Below, in pieces: positions 17,003-25,506 of a DNA stretch of 64,000 nucleotides. Position 1 is the stretch's first letter. Each line of letters starts with the position of its first letter. This DNA is from Candidatus Symbiopectobacterium sp. NZEC151. Its GTDB lineage: Bacteria > Pseudomonadota > Gammaproteobacteria > Enterobacterales > Enterobacteriaceae. The stretch covers positions 186,001 through 250,000 of the forward strand of contig NZ_JAGFPE010000006.1 in assembly GCF_025962655.1 (NCBI RefSeq), in the 5' to 3' direction. Position numbers and translations under genes: made by a program. The notes beneath the pieces were generated by a model that saw only the letters and a program-made list of their open reading frames with translations, had not been told where the DNA came from and ran no database searches.

Positions 17003-17983
17003 TTATTTCTTCAGCGTATCGGCAATAAGCTGTTTGTAGAGCTCATCATCTTCACGCATCATGTTGTAAGCGTCCTGTCCGACAATGGTCACTGGCATGA
17101 TGCCCTGCTTTCTCACCGCATCCTGATAAGCGGGGGTATTTACCACTTCGGTAAAGGCTTTAACCAGCTGTTCGGCCACTTCCGGCGGCACTTTTGCCGT
17201 GGTCGCCAGCACCGCCCAGGCGCGCATCTTGACGTTCACATCCAGTCCTAGCGCTTCTTTGATGGTCGGTACGTCAGGCACCAGTTCAAAGCGTTTCTCA
17301 TCCATCACCGCCAGCACTTTGAGAATGCCTGCGTCTACCTGCGATTTCACCGCGCCCGGCGTGGTCAGCACCGCATCAATATGCCCACCAATCAGTGCGG
17401 CAATCGACGGTCCGGTGCCTTCGTTATAAGGGATGTGATTGAATTTGGTGCCGGTAGTTTTCTCGATGTTCACGGCGGCGAGATGGTAAATCGCCCCCAT
17501 GCCAGAGTTACCCACCTTGAGCTTGCCCGGCTGCTGCTTAGCAGAATCGATAAAGGCTTGCAGCGTGTCAAAGCCCGCATCGGCACGCACCACGATAGCT
17601 ACCGGGTCGGCGATGGTGGTGGCCAGCGGGGTGAAATCTTTATAGGTGACCGGTGATTTGTTCTGGTGCGGGAACATCGCCAGTTCCACCGTGGTCATCA
17701 CCAGTTTATAACCGTCCGGTTTTGCTCGGGCGACCTCAATCAACCCAGTGATACCGTTGCCTGCCGGTTTGTTTACCGGGACAAAAATCACCCCTTTCGG
17801 CAAATGATCCTTGGAATATTCGATCAGGGTTCGGGCAGAGGTGTCAGTACCACCGCCGGGGTTTTTGGGAATAACCACTTCGATGTTTTTCTTGGCATAG
17901 CCGATCGTCGAGGGTTCCGCGAACGCCTGGTTCGCGCAGAACGGCATCACTGACGCCAAAAGCAGGAGCAAGGTCTTCTTCAT
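17003..17983 (-). CDS. tctC: Tripartite tricarboxylate transporter receptor TctC
   Basis: This 326-aa periplasmic receptor of the Bug/TctC family has a signal peptide, MKKTLLLLLASVMPFCANQA, cleaved near AFA-EPS. The mature domain contains VVIPKNPGGGTDTSAR, PAGNGITGLIEVARAKPDGY and GVIFVPVN, typical Bug-family ligand loops, and GTGPSIAALIGGHIDAV near residue 195. It delivers a carboxylate to TctAB. The GGAGA ribosome site is 6 nt upstream. It follows the sialidase-like gene in the same operon, so the ligand is probably an acidic sugar or glycoside. Confidence 0.93.
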   Translation of the reverse strand: MKKTLLLLLASVMPFCANQAFAEPSTIGYAKKNIEVVIPKNPGGGTDTSARTLIEYSKDHLPKGVIFVPVNKPAGNGITGLIEVARAKPDGYKLVMTTVELAMFPHQNKSPVTYKDFTPLATTIADPVAIVVRADAGFDTLQAFIDSAKQQPGKLKVGNSGMGAIYHLAAVNIEKTTGTKFNHIPYNEGTGPSIAALIGGHIDAVLTTPGAVKSQVDAGILKVLAVMDEKRFELVPDVPTIKEALGLDVNVKMRAWAVLATTAKVPPEVAEQLVKAFTEVVNTPAYQDAVRKQGIMPVTIVGQDAYNMMREDDELYKQLIADTLKK

Positions 17984-18028
17984 TGTATTCTCCGTTCTTA
18001 TTGGTAGGGTCGGATAAAAAGGGATAAC

Positions 18029-19072
18029 TTACTGCATAATGTTGATTTTCTGATAAATGATGTTGGTTCGATTCCAGGTATATGTGATGTGAAGCGCATT
18101 TTCTTCGCAAACCATCGCCGGATAGGAAAATTCTCCGTTCTCCGTTTCCAGTGCGCCCGCCATTTCCCACTGTTCACCGTTATCGCGGGAAACCGCCACC
18201 GACAGCGGATAACGCCGGTTCCAGTTTCCGGTGATCGGGTTAAACACCAGCACCAGACTGCCATCCGCGCTGCGCACCACATCTATCCCGCTGTTATTGT
18301 TGGGTAAGGTTGTCGCGTAGGCGGAACACCAGTGCCTGCCGTAGTCGTCTGAATCACTGCGGTAAACCTGTCCCCGGGTGCTGCGCATCAGCACATGCAC
18401 GTGTCCCGGTGACGACTCCCACGCTGTCGGTTGAATCACGCCATCCCACTGGAACACGCGGTTCAGGTCATTCTCCCACAGCGCGTTCTGCTGCAATCCC
18501 TGCCACAGTTGCTGCTCTTCGCTCGCGGCCGGAGCCTGATGTTGTAAAGGAATTGCTGCTTTATGCCACGATAGACCACGATCGGCGCTGATATCGACAA
18601 AAGCATCCCAATAACGCTCATCTTCCACCGAGCCCGGTGCCAGCCACTCACCGTTCGACATCACCAGTAGCTTGTTTTTCACCGGACCGCGCGGTAACGC
18701 ATCGTTTTCCACTAACGCCGCCGGCGTGGACCAACTCGCGCCGCCATCGTCGGACACCGCGAACCGCGTCACCCAATGGTGCACGTCCGGGCCCACCTTA
18801 TAAAACAGCCAGAGCCGCCCGGCTTGCCAGTGCAGCACCGGATTCCAGTGGGCCAGTCCCGGTTCAGCAATCGCCCGCTGTGGTGGTAACCACATGCCCT
18901 GCTCACGGCGTGACAGCCAGATGGCGGTGTCGCCAGCGCCCTCTTTGGTGCCCGCAAAATAGGCCACCACCACCGTACCCTGCGGCAGCAAGGCCAGGGT
19001 AGACGCATGGCAATTGGCGAAATCGCGTTGATCCGCAGGCAACAGCGCTTCTCTCGTCAGTGTGGTTAGCAT
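18029..19072 (-). CDS. Sialidase-like (BNR/Asp-box) beta-propeller protein, cytoplasmic
   Basis: This 347-aa protein has no signal peptide and four clear Asp-box repeats: SDDGGASW (about 107), SADRGLSW (162), SDDYGRHW (241) and SRDNGEQW (295). That predicts a six- or seven-bladed propeller of the sialidase (BNR_2) superfamily. The FRIP motif of true sialidases is absent. The strongly conserved-looking core ESSPGHVHVLMRSTRGQVYRSD precedes the third box. AAGGAG lies 8 nt before the ATG. Because it is cytoplasmic and co-transcribed with a carboxylate transporter and sugar-acid enzymes, it probably cleaves an imported acidic glycoside, either as a hydrolase or as a propeller-type lyase. Confidence 0.8.
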   Translation of the reverse strand: MLTTLTREALLPADQRDFANCHASTLALLPQGTVVVAYFAGTKEGAGDTAIWLSRREQGMWLPPQRAIAEPGLAHWNPVLHWQAGRLWLFYKVGPDVHHWVTRFAVSDDGGASWSTPAALVENDALPRGPVKNKLLVMSNGEWLAPGSVEDERYWDAFVDISADRGLSWHKAAIPLQHQAPAASEEQQLWQGLQQNALWENDLNRVFQWDGVIQPTAWESSPGHVHVLMRSTRGQVYRSDSDDYGRHWCSAYATTLPNNNSGIDVVRSADGSLVLVFNPITGNWNRRYPLSVAVSRDNGEQWEMAGALETENGEFSYPAMVCEENALHITYTWNRTNIIYQKINIMQ

Positions 19073-19083
19073 CAGTATCTCCT

Positions 19084-20028
19084 TTAAGGCTTCGTCACGC
19101 GCTGGCCCAACGATTCTCCCAGACGCATCATGCTATCAATGGCGGCCGGGAAGAAGGTGGAGGCATAACCCGCACTGTTACGCACTCGGCAAGCATGGGT
19201 AGCAAAATTCCCCACCTGCTGCTGGAAGTATTTGGCACAGGCCGGGTAATCAAGGTGTTCCGCCAGCGCCGCCGTCGCCAGATAATCTGCCAGCGCCTGC
19301 GCCTGTTCCGGGTGGGTGCGCCAGTTTTCATACAGCCAGACATAAAGTTGCGGATGGAAGTTCGCCATCACGCCGCTGTAAGCCTGACAGCCTGCCTGGA
19401 ACGAAGCCAACAGCGTCTGGCTATTGGCGTTCGCCAAGTGCAAGCGGCTACCCTGAGCCAGCGCCAGACGGCGACGGATAGTGGGTAAATCACAGCAGGT
19501 ATCCTTGATAAAGGTGTAACGCTGACTTTGCGCACACCAGGCAACCGTCTCGTCTGACAACAAGCGTTTATAAGGATACGGGCATTCGTAAATCCCCAGA
19601 TCCACTGACGTGGGTAACTGTGCGGTCAGGGTTTGCAGCGCCTGCAATGCCTGCTCATCGGATTCCCCCTGCAACGCCAGACGGTTACTGATGAGAATCA
19701 GGCCATCCACGCCGCTTTGGGCTACGCCGTTCAGTTGATCAACCTGCTGTGCCACGCTGTTGGCCGTATGGCCAGAGGCCACCACCGGCACACGCCCATC
19801 CACCTGTTGCACAATAAAGCGCACCAGTTGCTGTGTTTCACGATCGCTCAGGAAGAACATCTCACTGGATTGGCAAGCGGCGAACAGACCGTGAACCCCC
19901 GCCGCGAGATACCATTCGATCAGACGAGCCAGTGAGTCATAATCAATTTCCCGCTTCTCATCAAACGGCGTCAGCATTACGGGCCAAATGCCGACATACT
20001 TTTGCTGTGCATCCTGTTTCTGGGCCAT
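19084..20028 (-). CDS. DapA/NanA-family (DHDPS) aldolase
   Basis: This 314-aa class I aldolase-fold protein is related to dihydrodipicolinate synthase, N-acetylneuraminate lyase and 2-keto-3-deoxy-sugar-acid aldolases. The Schiff-base lysine is K175 in YTFIKDTCCD. The usual GTTGE-type phosphate/carboxylate loop is replaced by ACQSSEMFFL (about residues 51-60), and the Tyr region is GIYECPYPYKR (145-155). This points to a non-DapA substrate. It begins 11 bp upstream of the sialidase-like gene on the same strand and is preceded by AAGGTAG. Its likely role is retro-aldol cleavage of a 2-keto-3-deoxy acid made from the transported compound. Confidence 0.88.
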   Translation of the reverse strand: MAQKQDAQQKYVGIWPVMLTPFDEKREIDYDSLARLIEWYLAAGVHGLFAACQSSEMFFLSDRETQQLVRFIVQQVDGRVPVVASGHTANSVAQQVDQLNGVAQSGVDGLILISNRLALQGESDEQALQALQTLTAQLPTSVDLGIYECPYPYKRLLSDETVAWCAQSQRYTFIKDTCCDLPTIRRRLALAQGSRLHLANANSQTLLASFQAGCQAYSGVMANFHPQLYVWLYENWRTHPEQAQALADYLATAALAEHLDYPACAKYFQQQVGNFATHACRVRNSAGYASTFFPAAIDSMMRLGESLGQRVTKP

Positions 20029-20078
20029 GGCGATTCTACCTTAACGAATTATAATTTTTAGCGTTTTCCCCGGTATTG

Positions 20079-20155
20079 CCCGGCGCATACGCAGAGGTAG
20101 CGCCGGGATAAACCCCACAGGCGAGAGCCACAAACGCCGAGCATACTCTCGCCTG
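20079..20155 (-). other. Two intercistronic hairpins upstream of the aldolase gene
   Basis: In the 135-bp gap between the isomerase and aldolase genes, CCCGGCGC/GCGCCGGG (20079-20086 with 20100-20107) and CAGGCGAGAG/CTCTCGCCTG (20118-20127 with 20146-20155) are perfect stems. They may adjust expression or mRNA decay between the two halves of the operon. Confidence 0.5.
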
Positions 20156-20163
20156 ACAACCTG

Positions 20164-21816
20164 TTATTTTGACAGCAACGGCCAGGCATCCCCGGCGGTG
20201 TAAACCTTGATATTCTGCGTCAGCGCCTGAGCCACGAAGGCTTGCAGCACTTCCGGCAGCAACGCCTCATCAACATAGGCGATGGTCAGGTGGTTACTCT
20301 GGTGTCCGGCCATCAGGTCATTGCGGCTCACGCCATCCAGCACGGCATTGAGCAGCGGCCACTCGTAGTTGGTGGCGCGGCGGCGTCGCTCGAACTCCCC
20401 TTCGGGCAGTTCAACACCGGTGCCGGTGCCAATATGCATCACCACCTGGGTGCCCTCATAGTGTGCACGCGCCCAGATAAAGCGCCCGGCTTTACCCTGT
20501 CCGGCGATGGTCGAACCGCCGTAGGGGAAGAACATCGCAGGCTGGCGATACCCGGTGGCTCCCGCGATACCGCCCTTGAGGTGAGCAAACGGCACGGCAC
20601 CGGAGATTTCCAAATCCCAGTAGAAGGTGCCCTGATAATCGCTTCCCCAGCGAATATCATGCAGCGTGGTTTCTGCCGGTAGCCCCAAACCTTCGAGCAG
20701 TTGCCCCAACATCACCTGCGGAATGGCACTGCCCATATCCACTTCGTTCACGCAAGGAATAGCGCGATCGGGCCATATAGTGTCACCGTTCTCATCCGGG
20801 ATGGGGAAACGCTCCTGATTGCCGATGGCGCCTTCCGCGAAATCAGAGGCCGCACAGCTGTCTTTCAGGCCCTGCTGATACTGCACGCCAACGGCTGAAA
20901 GCCCAAAGCGTTTCACAAAACGCGCCATCGCGATCATCATGGCGCATTGCTCAAGCACCTGTTCGCGCGTCAGCTCGCGGCGGCCGTCTTCGCCAAACTG
21001 GAACTGCATGCCGCGCGCTTCATACCATGCCAGACATTCTTCACGCAGCGCGGGCGGGACTTTTGCCATCTCCACCAGCAGCGCCGACTGCGACAGCGAT
21101 TCCACCGGAATGCCGATATCCACCATCGCTTTAAGCGGGAATACCCCATTGATCATCCCCATGCAGAAGGTATCAAACAGCCCGACAATCGCCTTGTGAC
21201 GTAAAATATGCTCACCTACCTGACGACCGATTTGTCCCGCTTCGCTGGCAACCACCGGATGGGTCGGCGCAACCGGGCGCAGATAACCGGTTTTGTGGCT
21301 GACCGCGCCATCGCGCAGCCAGGTTTCCAGACCTTGATGGAAAAACGCATCATCAAAGGTTTCTGACCACAGGCGTGAGAACGGGCGCTCCAGGCTGGTG
21401 AGGCATCCCGCCATACACAGCATCCCCACCAGCCCCGGCCAGGTGCCATCAAAGTTTGCCAACAGCAGAATCGGGCCACGGTGGTGCACCAAGGACGGCG
21501 CGATGTGGTGGGAGTACTGCCATGCAGTCAGTAACACAATCACCGGTGCGTCTGGATCGATGGCGGCGAACAGATCGCTCCCCTCTTTCTGGCTGCTGAT
21601 AAAGCCGTGGCCGCGCTCATTATTTACCGCGTGCGCACGCTTCATCTGATAGCCCCGTTTTTCCAGCGCCACGCCCAGACGCGCTTCATAGTCACGCTGT
21701 GTCGGCCAGCAGGTCACATTAGCGGGCTCGCGCAGGTCGGCGTTGGTCACCAACAGCACCTCATTTGCCTGTGCGCTAAGGGTGGCCGGGGAAGGGGGGA
21801 GATGTAATTTCAACAT
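20164..21816 (-). CDS. L-fucose/D-arabinose isomerase-like protein
   Basis: This 550-aa protein resembles the L-fucose isomerase superfamily, which interconverts aldoses and ketoses with Mn2+. Family-like regions are PVIVLLTAWQYSHHIAPSLV near residue 110, the LLANFDGTWPGLVGMLCMAG stretch near 137, IVGLFDTFCMGMINGVFPLK near 220 and HIGTGTGVELPEGEFERRRR near 475. The start at 21816 follows AGGAGC; an upstream extension is unsupported. The next gene upstream, 58 bp away, is an FGGY sugar kinase, the usual partner of such isomerases. The exact metal ligands were not assigned, and divergence from FucI is large, so the substrate is open. Confidence 0.78.
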   Translation of the reverse strand: MLKLHLPPSPATLSAQANEVLLVTNADLREPANVTCWPTQRDYEARLGVALEKRGYQMKRAHAVNNERGHGFISSQKEGSDLFAAIDPDAPVIVLLTAWQYSHHIAPSLVHHRGPILLLANFDGTWPGLVGMLCMAGCLTSLERPFSRLWSETFDDAFFHQGLETWLRDGAVSHKTGYLRPVAPTHPVVASEAGQIGRQVGEHILRHKAIVGLFDTFCMGMINGVFPLKAMVDIGIPVESLSQSALLVEMAKVPPALREECLAWYEARGMQFQFGEDGRRELTREQVLEQCAMMIAMARFVKRFGLSAVGVQYQQGLKDSCAASDFAEGAIGNQERFPIPDENGDTIWPDRAIPCVNEVDMGSAIPQVMLGQLLEGLGLPAETTLHDIRWGSDYQGTFYWDLEISGAVPFAHLKGGIAGATGYRQPAMFFPYGGSTIAGQGKAGRFIWARAHYEGTQVVMHIGTGTGVELPEGEFERRRRATNYEWPLLNAVLDGVSRNDLMAGHQSNHLTIAYVDEALLPEVLQAFVAQALTQNIKVYTAGDAWPLLSK

Positions 21817-21874
21817 GTTCTGCTCCTGATTCAAATAAACGCTCTCGAGGCTGCCGCCGCGCGGCAACGCCCGG

Positions 21875-23518
21875 TTAATCCTGCATCAGCCGTTGTGCAC
21901 GCTGCACATCGTCATACATCTGGAGATAGACGCCATATTTAGCCGCATGGAACGCAGCGTACTGCGGGTCTGTGGTAATGGTCGCGCCAGCGCGTACCAG
22001 CGCCGCCGCCGCCGCTGGCAACGTGGGGTAACATTCCGCCGCTACCGCCCCCAGCAACGCCGCACCGAGCGTGACCGCATCTTCTTCGCTCGCCAGATGA
22101 ATATCGCAACCGGTGATATTGGCGTATTCCCGCAGCCAGAGCGGATTTTTGGTCGCCCCGCCGCACATCACCACCCGGATAATTTGATGTCCGGCCTGAT
22201 TCATGCTGTCGATGATATGGCGCGTGCCGTAGGCAATGCCTTGTAAGGTGGCGAGATAGAGCCGCGCCAGCGCATCCGGCCCCTGTTCCAGCGTCAGGCC
22301 ATAAACGGCACCGCGTGCGTGCGGGTTGGCGCGCGGTGAACGATTACCATGATGGTCGGCCAGCACATGCAGATGGCGGGTCGGGAAGGGCTCACGCCGC
22401 TCCAGATCGTCAACCCAATGATTCAACAGGGTATAAACGCTTATACCCTGCTGTTCCGCCTGCTGCTGCGCGTCGGCCCAACTCGCATGTTGACGCAGCG
22501 TCCACTCCACCAGCGCTCCGGCGGCACTTTGCCCTCCTTCGCTCAGCCAGCCGTTGGGCAACATCGCGCCCCAGTAAGGGCCCCAGACGCCGGGCACCAT
22601 CACCGGTTCACGATTTACCAGCATGTGGCAGTTGGACGTGCCGCTGATCAGCGCCAGGCTACCCTCGGGCTGACTGCCCACCAGCGCCAGTCCGCCCGCA
22701 TGGGCGTCAATCATGCCGCTGGCAACAGCGACATCGGTGCTCAAGCCGCACGCCACAGCCACATCAGGCTGCAACTGCCCGGCTTTGACGCCCAGATCCA
22801 AAATGGTGGTGGGAATTTTCTCCGGCAAATCATCAAGACCCACGGCCTGTAACAGCGGCTGACTGAAACGCTGTTCGTGCGCCAGGTAGTTCCATTTGCA
22901 GGTCAGGGTACACACGCTGGCAACATCAGCTCCGGTGGCGCGCCATACCAGATAGTCAGCCAGATCGAACAGCCGCCAGGCCTGGCGATAACGATCGGGG
23001 AAGTGGCGCTTCAGCCACAGCACTTTAGGCAATTCCATCTCGATACTGACTTCACCGCCGACATAGCGCAGCGCGTCATCGCCGGTCGCATTGATGTCCG
23101 CGGTTTCCTGCGCAGCGCGGTGATCCATCCACATGATGATGTCGCGCGCGGCCTCACCGTCTTCGGCAACGGAAATACTCTCTCCCTGCGCGCCCACCAC
23201 CACCAGCGAGCAGGTGGCATCAAAGCCAATGGAACGCACGCTTTGCGGCGCAACACCGGACAGCGCTACCGCTTCTTTGATGGACGCGCAGACGTTCTGC
23301 CAGATCTCAGCAGAAGATTGTTCAACCACATTGGCGCGAGGATGGAACTGGCTGATAGGGCGCACGGCAAACGCCAACCGCTGGCCGTGGCTGTCGAAGA
23401 CACCGGCTCTGACGCTGGCAGATCCGACATCCACACCAATAAAGCACGCTGAGCGCACTGAAGAGGGGTTAACTCCTTTTTCGATAACGGTTTTTCCGCT
23501 GAAATCTGCGTTAGTCAT
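21875..23518 (-). CDS. FGGY-family carbohydrate kinase (ribulokinase-like)
   Basis: This 547-aa kinase of the FGGY family is closest to the D-ribulokinase/AraB-like branch. Landmarks are ACFIGVDVGSASVRAGVFD near residue 27 (phosphate 1), VRSIGFDATCSLVVV, IIMWMDHRAAQET near 125, SGMIDAHAGGLALVGS, SLALISGTSNCHM near 300 and VVMCGGATKNPLWLRE near 450. The start at 23518 is chosen because GAGG lies 9 nt upstream; an alternative start 11 codons earlier falls inside the operator palindrome. As first gene of the operon it probably phosphorylates the ketose made by the isomerase. Confidence 0.9.
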   Translation of the reverse strand: MTNADFSGKTVIEKGVNPSSVRSACFIGVDVGSASVRAGVFDSHGQRLAFAVRPISQFHPRANVVEQSSAEIWQNVCASIKEAVALSGVAPQSVRSIGFDATCSLVVVGAQGESISVAEDGEAARDIIMWMDHRAAQETADINATGDDALRYVGGEVSIEMELPKVLWLKRHFPDRYRQAWRLFDLADYLVWRATGADVASVCTLTCKWNYLAHEQRFSQPLLQAVGLDDLPEKIPTTILDLGVKAGQLQPDVAVACGLSTDVAVASGMIDAHAGGLALVGSQPEGSLALISGTSNCHMLVNREPVMVPGVWGPYWGAMLPNGWLSEGGQSAAGALVEWTLRQHASWADAQQQAEQQGISVYTLLNHWVDDLERREPFPTRHLHVLADHHGNRSPRANPHARGAVYGLTLEQGPDALARLYLATLQGIAYGTRHIIDSMNQAGHQIIRVVMCGGATKNPLWLREYANITGCDIHLASEEDAVTLGAALLGAVAAECYPTLPAAAAALVRAGATITTDPQYAAFHAAKYGVYLQMYDDVQRAQRLMQD

Positions 23519-23530
23519 TGCGTTAACCTC

Positions 23531-23552
23531 ATTGCTAACTCGAGTTAGCAAT
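23531..23552. promoter_or_regulatory. LacI-type operator, 22-bp perfect palindrome
   Basis: The core TTGCTAACTCGAGTTAGCAA (23532-23551) extends one more base each way. It lies immediately upstream of the ribosome site of the kinase gene, where a repressor would block transcription. The central CG and symmetry fit the LacI regulator at 13.7-14.8 kb. A weaker related dyad, TGCTAACAATTGGATAACA, is at 23658-23676 and could be an auxiliary site. Confidence 0.75.
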
Positions 23553-24122
23553 CTATTTCAAGGTAAACGTAGACTCAACGGGTTTCGCCCTGATTTGTGA
23601 GATTGATCGGGGTACAAAAAATAACCGATTGAAAGTAATGGGGTTAATTTTGACTGCTGCTAACAATTGGATAACAAAACCCTGTCTGTTGATAAGGTGC
23701 GGCACGCGCATCAGCGTGGTAGCACGCATGAGCCAAAAATCCCGTAGCTAATACTGTCAGCGAGATGGAACAAGATAGAAAAGAAAAACCATGACAAGTC
23801 ACTCAGGCATCTGCGCGCTCACAGTGATAAATATCACTTGACCACCTGTAAACAGCATCAAATGTTAATAAAATAAACAGGGATAATGATTACCACGAAT
23901 ACTGAAAAGAAAAGCAAGATAATGTAATGAAGATACATTAAAATCATGTAATTACATGATTATTAATATAAAAATAAAATTCACCCACTAAAAACAATTT
24001 CAAATTTATTGAAAGAGTTTCTCAATAACATCCGTTTTTTAATTTTTTAGCATAGGCGTAACATTCCCTTCATCGAAAGACATCCTCTTTCTCTAACACA
24101 TTCAAAAACAGGATAAGACATC
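23553..24122. promoter_or_regulatory. 570-bp divergent regulatory region
   Basis: There is no gene here. It contains the auxiliary dyad at 23658-23676, a CRP-like site AGTGATAAATATCACT at 23823-23838 (GTGA-N6-TCAC), TAATGTA-N7-TACATTA at 23920-23940 and a 20-bp perfect palindrome AATCATGTAATTACATGATT at 23942-23961. The DNA is much AT-richer than the flanks. It must hold the promoters of the kinase operon (minus) and of the BhsA-like gene (plus). Confidence 0.6.
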
Positions 24123-24383
24123 ATGAAAAACGTAAAAACCATCGCTGCCGCTGCCGTACTCGCTACCCTTTCTTTTGGTGCTTTTGCTGCTGAAAGCGTT
24201 AGCGCTCAACAAGCGACTAAATACCAGGAGTTCGGCGTCATTTCCGTAAGCGGTGCGCACGATCTGAGCTCGCTTCAAGAACAACTGGCTGAGAAAGCCG
24301 ATAAAGCAGGCGCGAAAGCCTTCTCTATCACCAACACCACCGGTAGCGACCTGCTGCGCGGCACAGCGATTATCTACAAATAA
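24123..24383 (+). CDS. YhcN/BhsA-family (DUF1471) periplasmic stress protein
   Basis: This 86-aa secreted protein has a signal peptide ending AFA-AESV (about residue 23). The mature chain is one DUF1471 domain, from KYQEFGVISVSGAHDLSSLQ to ADKAGAKAFSITNTTGSDLLRGTAIIYK. Members such as BhsA, McbA and YhcN are small outer-membrane or periplasmic proteins linked to biofilm formation and stress. A good terminator follows. The long upstream region suggests tight regulation. Confidence 0.9.
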   Translation: MKNVKTIAAAAVLATLSFGAFAAESVSAQQATKYQEFGVISVSGAHDLSSLQEQLAEKADKAGAKAFSITNTTGSDLLRGTAIIYK

Positions 24384-24400
24384 TCACCCGCTGTAGCCCA

Positions 24401-24442
24401 AAAAAACGGCGCTTTCCCTCACGGAGAAGCGCCGTTTTTTTA
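24401..24442. terminator. Bidirectional terminator
   Basis: Stem AACGGCGCTT/AAGCGCCGTT (24405-24414 with 24427-24436) has an A-run before and a T-run after, so it serves both the BhsA-like gene and the convergent yidA. Confidence 0.9.
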
Positions 24443-24455
24443 TGGTCAGCACAAC

Positions 24456-25277
24456 TCAATGCGCTGTTTTCAGGACAAATTTTTCAATCGCGTAGGCCAC
24501 ACCGTCTTCCGTATTAGGACGGGTGACAAATTGGCTGATCGCCTTGACCTCATCAATGGCGTTCCCCATGGCAACCCCAGTGCCTGCATAGCTAATCATG
24601 GCCAGATCGTTTTCATGATCGCCAATCGCCATCACGTTTTCCGCTGTCAGTCCAAGATACTCCGCCAGCAAACGCACGCCTTCGCCTTTGTTAACCCGCT
24701 TATCCATAATCTCTAAATAGTAGGGCGCGCTCTTGATAATGGTGTAGCGCGCTCGGGCTTCGTCAGGAATGTGGCGAATCGCGTTATCCAGAAGCGCTGG
24801 CTCATCAATCATCATCACCTTCGGGAAGGTCAGGGTGCGGTCCATCTCCTCAACGGCCCGGTATTTCAACGGCATGCCCGTCAGGTGCGATTCATAAACG
24901 GTATAGCGACTGATGTCTTTATTGGCGGTATAGACGGTGTTGAAGTCCAACGCATGCAGGTGCACGTTCAATGCGCGAGAAAGCGCTTCACAGTAAAGGT
25001 AGTCGTCAAAGCTCAGCGGCGTTTGCGCCACACATTCTCCGGAATCGGTGCGCTGAACCAACGCGCCGTTGTTGGTAATGCAGTAGCCACCGGTTTTATC
25101 CAGACCGAGTATCTCCAGATAGCCTTTTACCCCAATAAAAGGCCGCCCGGTCGCCAGCACCACGTGCACTCCCTGATTCCGTGCCGCCGCAATCGCCGCA
25201 CTCACTGCCGGCGAAATCTGATGTTGCGGGTTAAGCAACGTGCCGTCCATATCAATTGCAATCAGCTTTATCGTCAT
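24456..25277 (-). CDS. yidA: Cof-type HAD sugar phosphatase YidA
   Basis: This 273-aa haloacid-dehalogenase phosphatase of the Cof type matches E. coli YidA (270 aa), a broad sugar-phosphate phosphatase. It shows HAD motif I AIDMDGTLLN (about residue 8), motif II VVLATGRPF (44), a conserved Lys near 197 (VNKGEGVRLL) and motif III MAIGDHENDLAMI (215-227). The C2-type cap lies between motifs II and III. In E. coli yidA also lies close to gyrB. It is divergent from the chemoreceptor gene. Confidence 0.93.
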   Translation of the reverse strand: MTIKLIAIDMDGTLLNPQHQISPAVSAAIAAARNQGVHVVLATGRPFIGVKGYLEILGLDKTGGYCITNNGALVQRTDSGECVAQTPLSFDDYLYCEALSRALNVHLHALDFNTVYTANKDISRYTVYESHLTGMPLKYRAVEEMDRTLTFPKVMMIDEPALLDNAIRHIPDEARARYTIIKSAPYYLEIMDKRVNKGEGVRLLAEYLGLTAENVMAIGDHENDLAMISYAGTGVAMGNAIDEVKAISQFVTRPNTEDGVAYAIEKFVLKTAH

Positions 25278-25376
25278 GCTTCATCCTGCCGTAATGGTTT
25301 TTTTGCATGCTAACGCGAGTTATCGCCGTGAGCCAGTGAAGGATAAAGATTTACGGAATTCTGCCGATGATCATGC

Positions 25377-25392
25377 TGTGATCCTTATCACA
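25377..25392. promoter_or_regulatory. CRP-binding site
   Basis: TGTGATCCTTATCACA is a perfect TGTGA-N6-TCACA match. It lies 115 bp before the chemoreceptor start and 100 bp before the divergent yidA start, so cAMP-CRP may control either or both. Confidence 0.8.
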
Positions 25393-25506
25393 TAAAACAG
25401 GTTCTTTCATGAAGGGATACAGCGCAAAAATGAAAATTAACTTATTGATTTTTGAACACTAAATTAGATTTCTGACAAAATGTCTATCCCAGGGAGGATA
25501 ACCACC

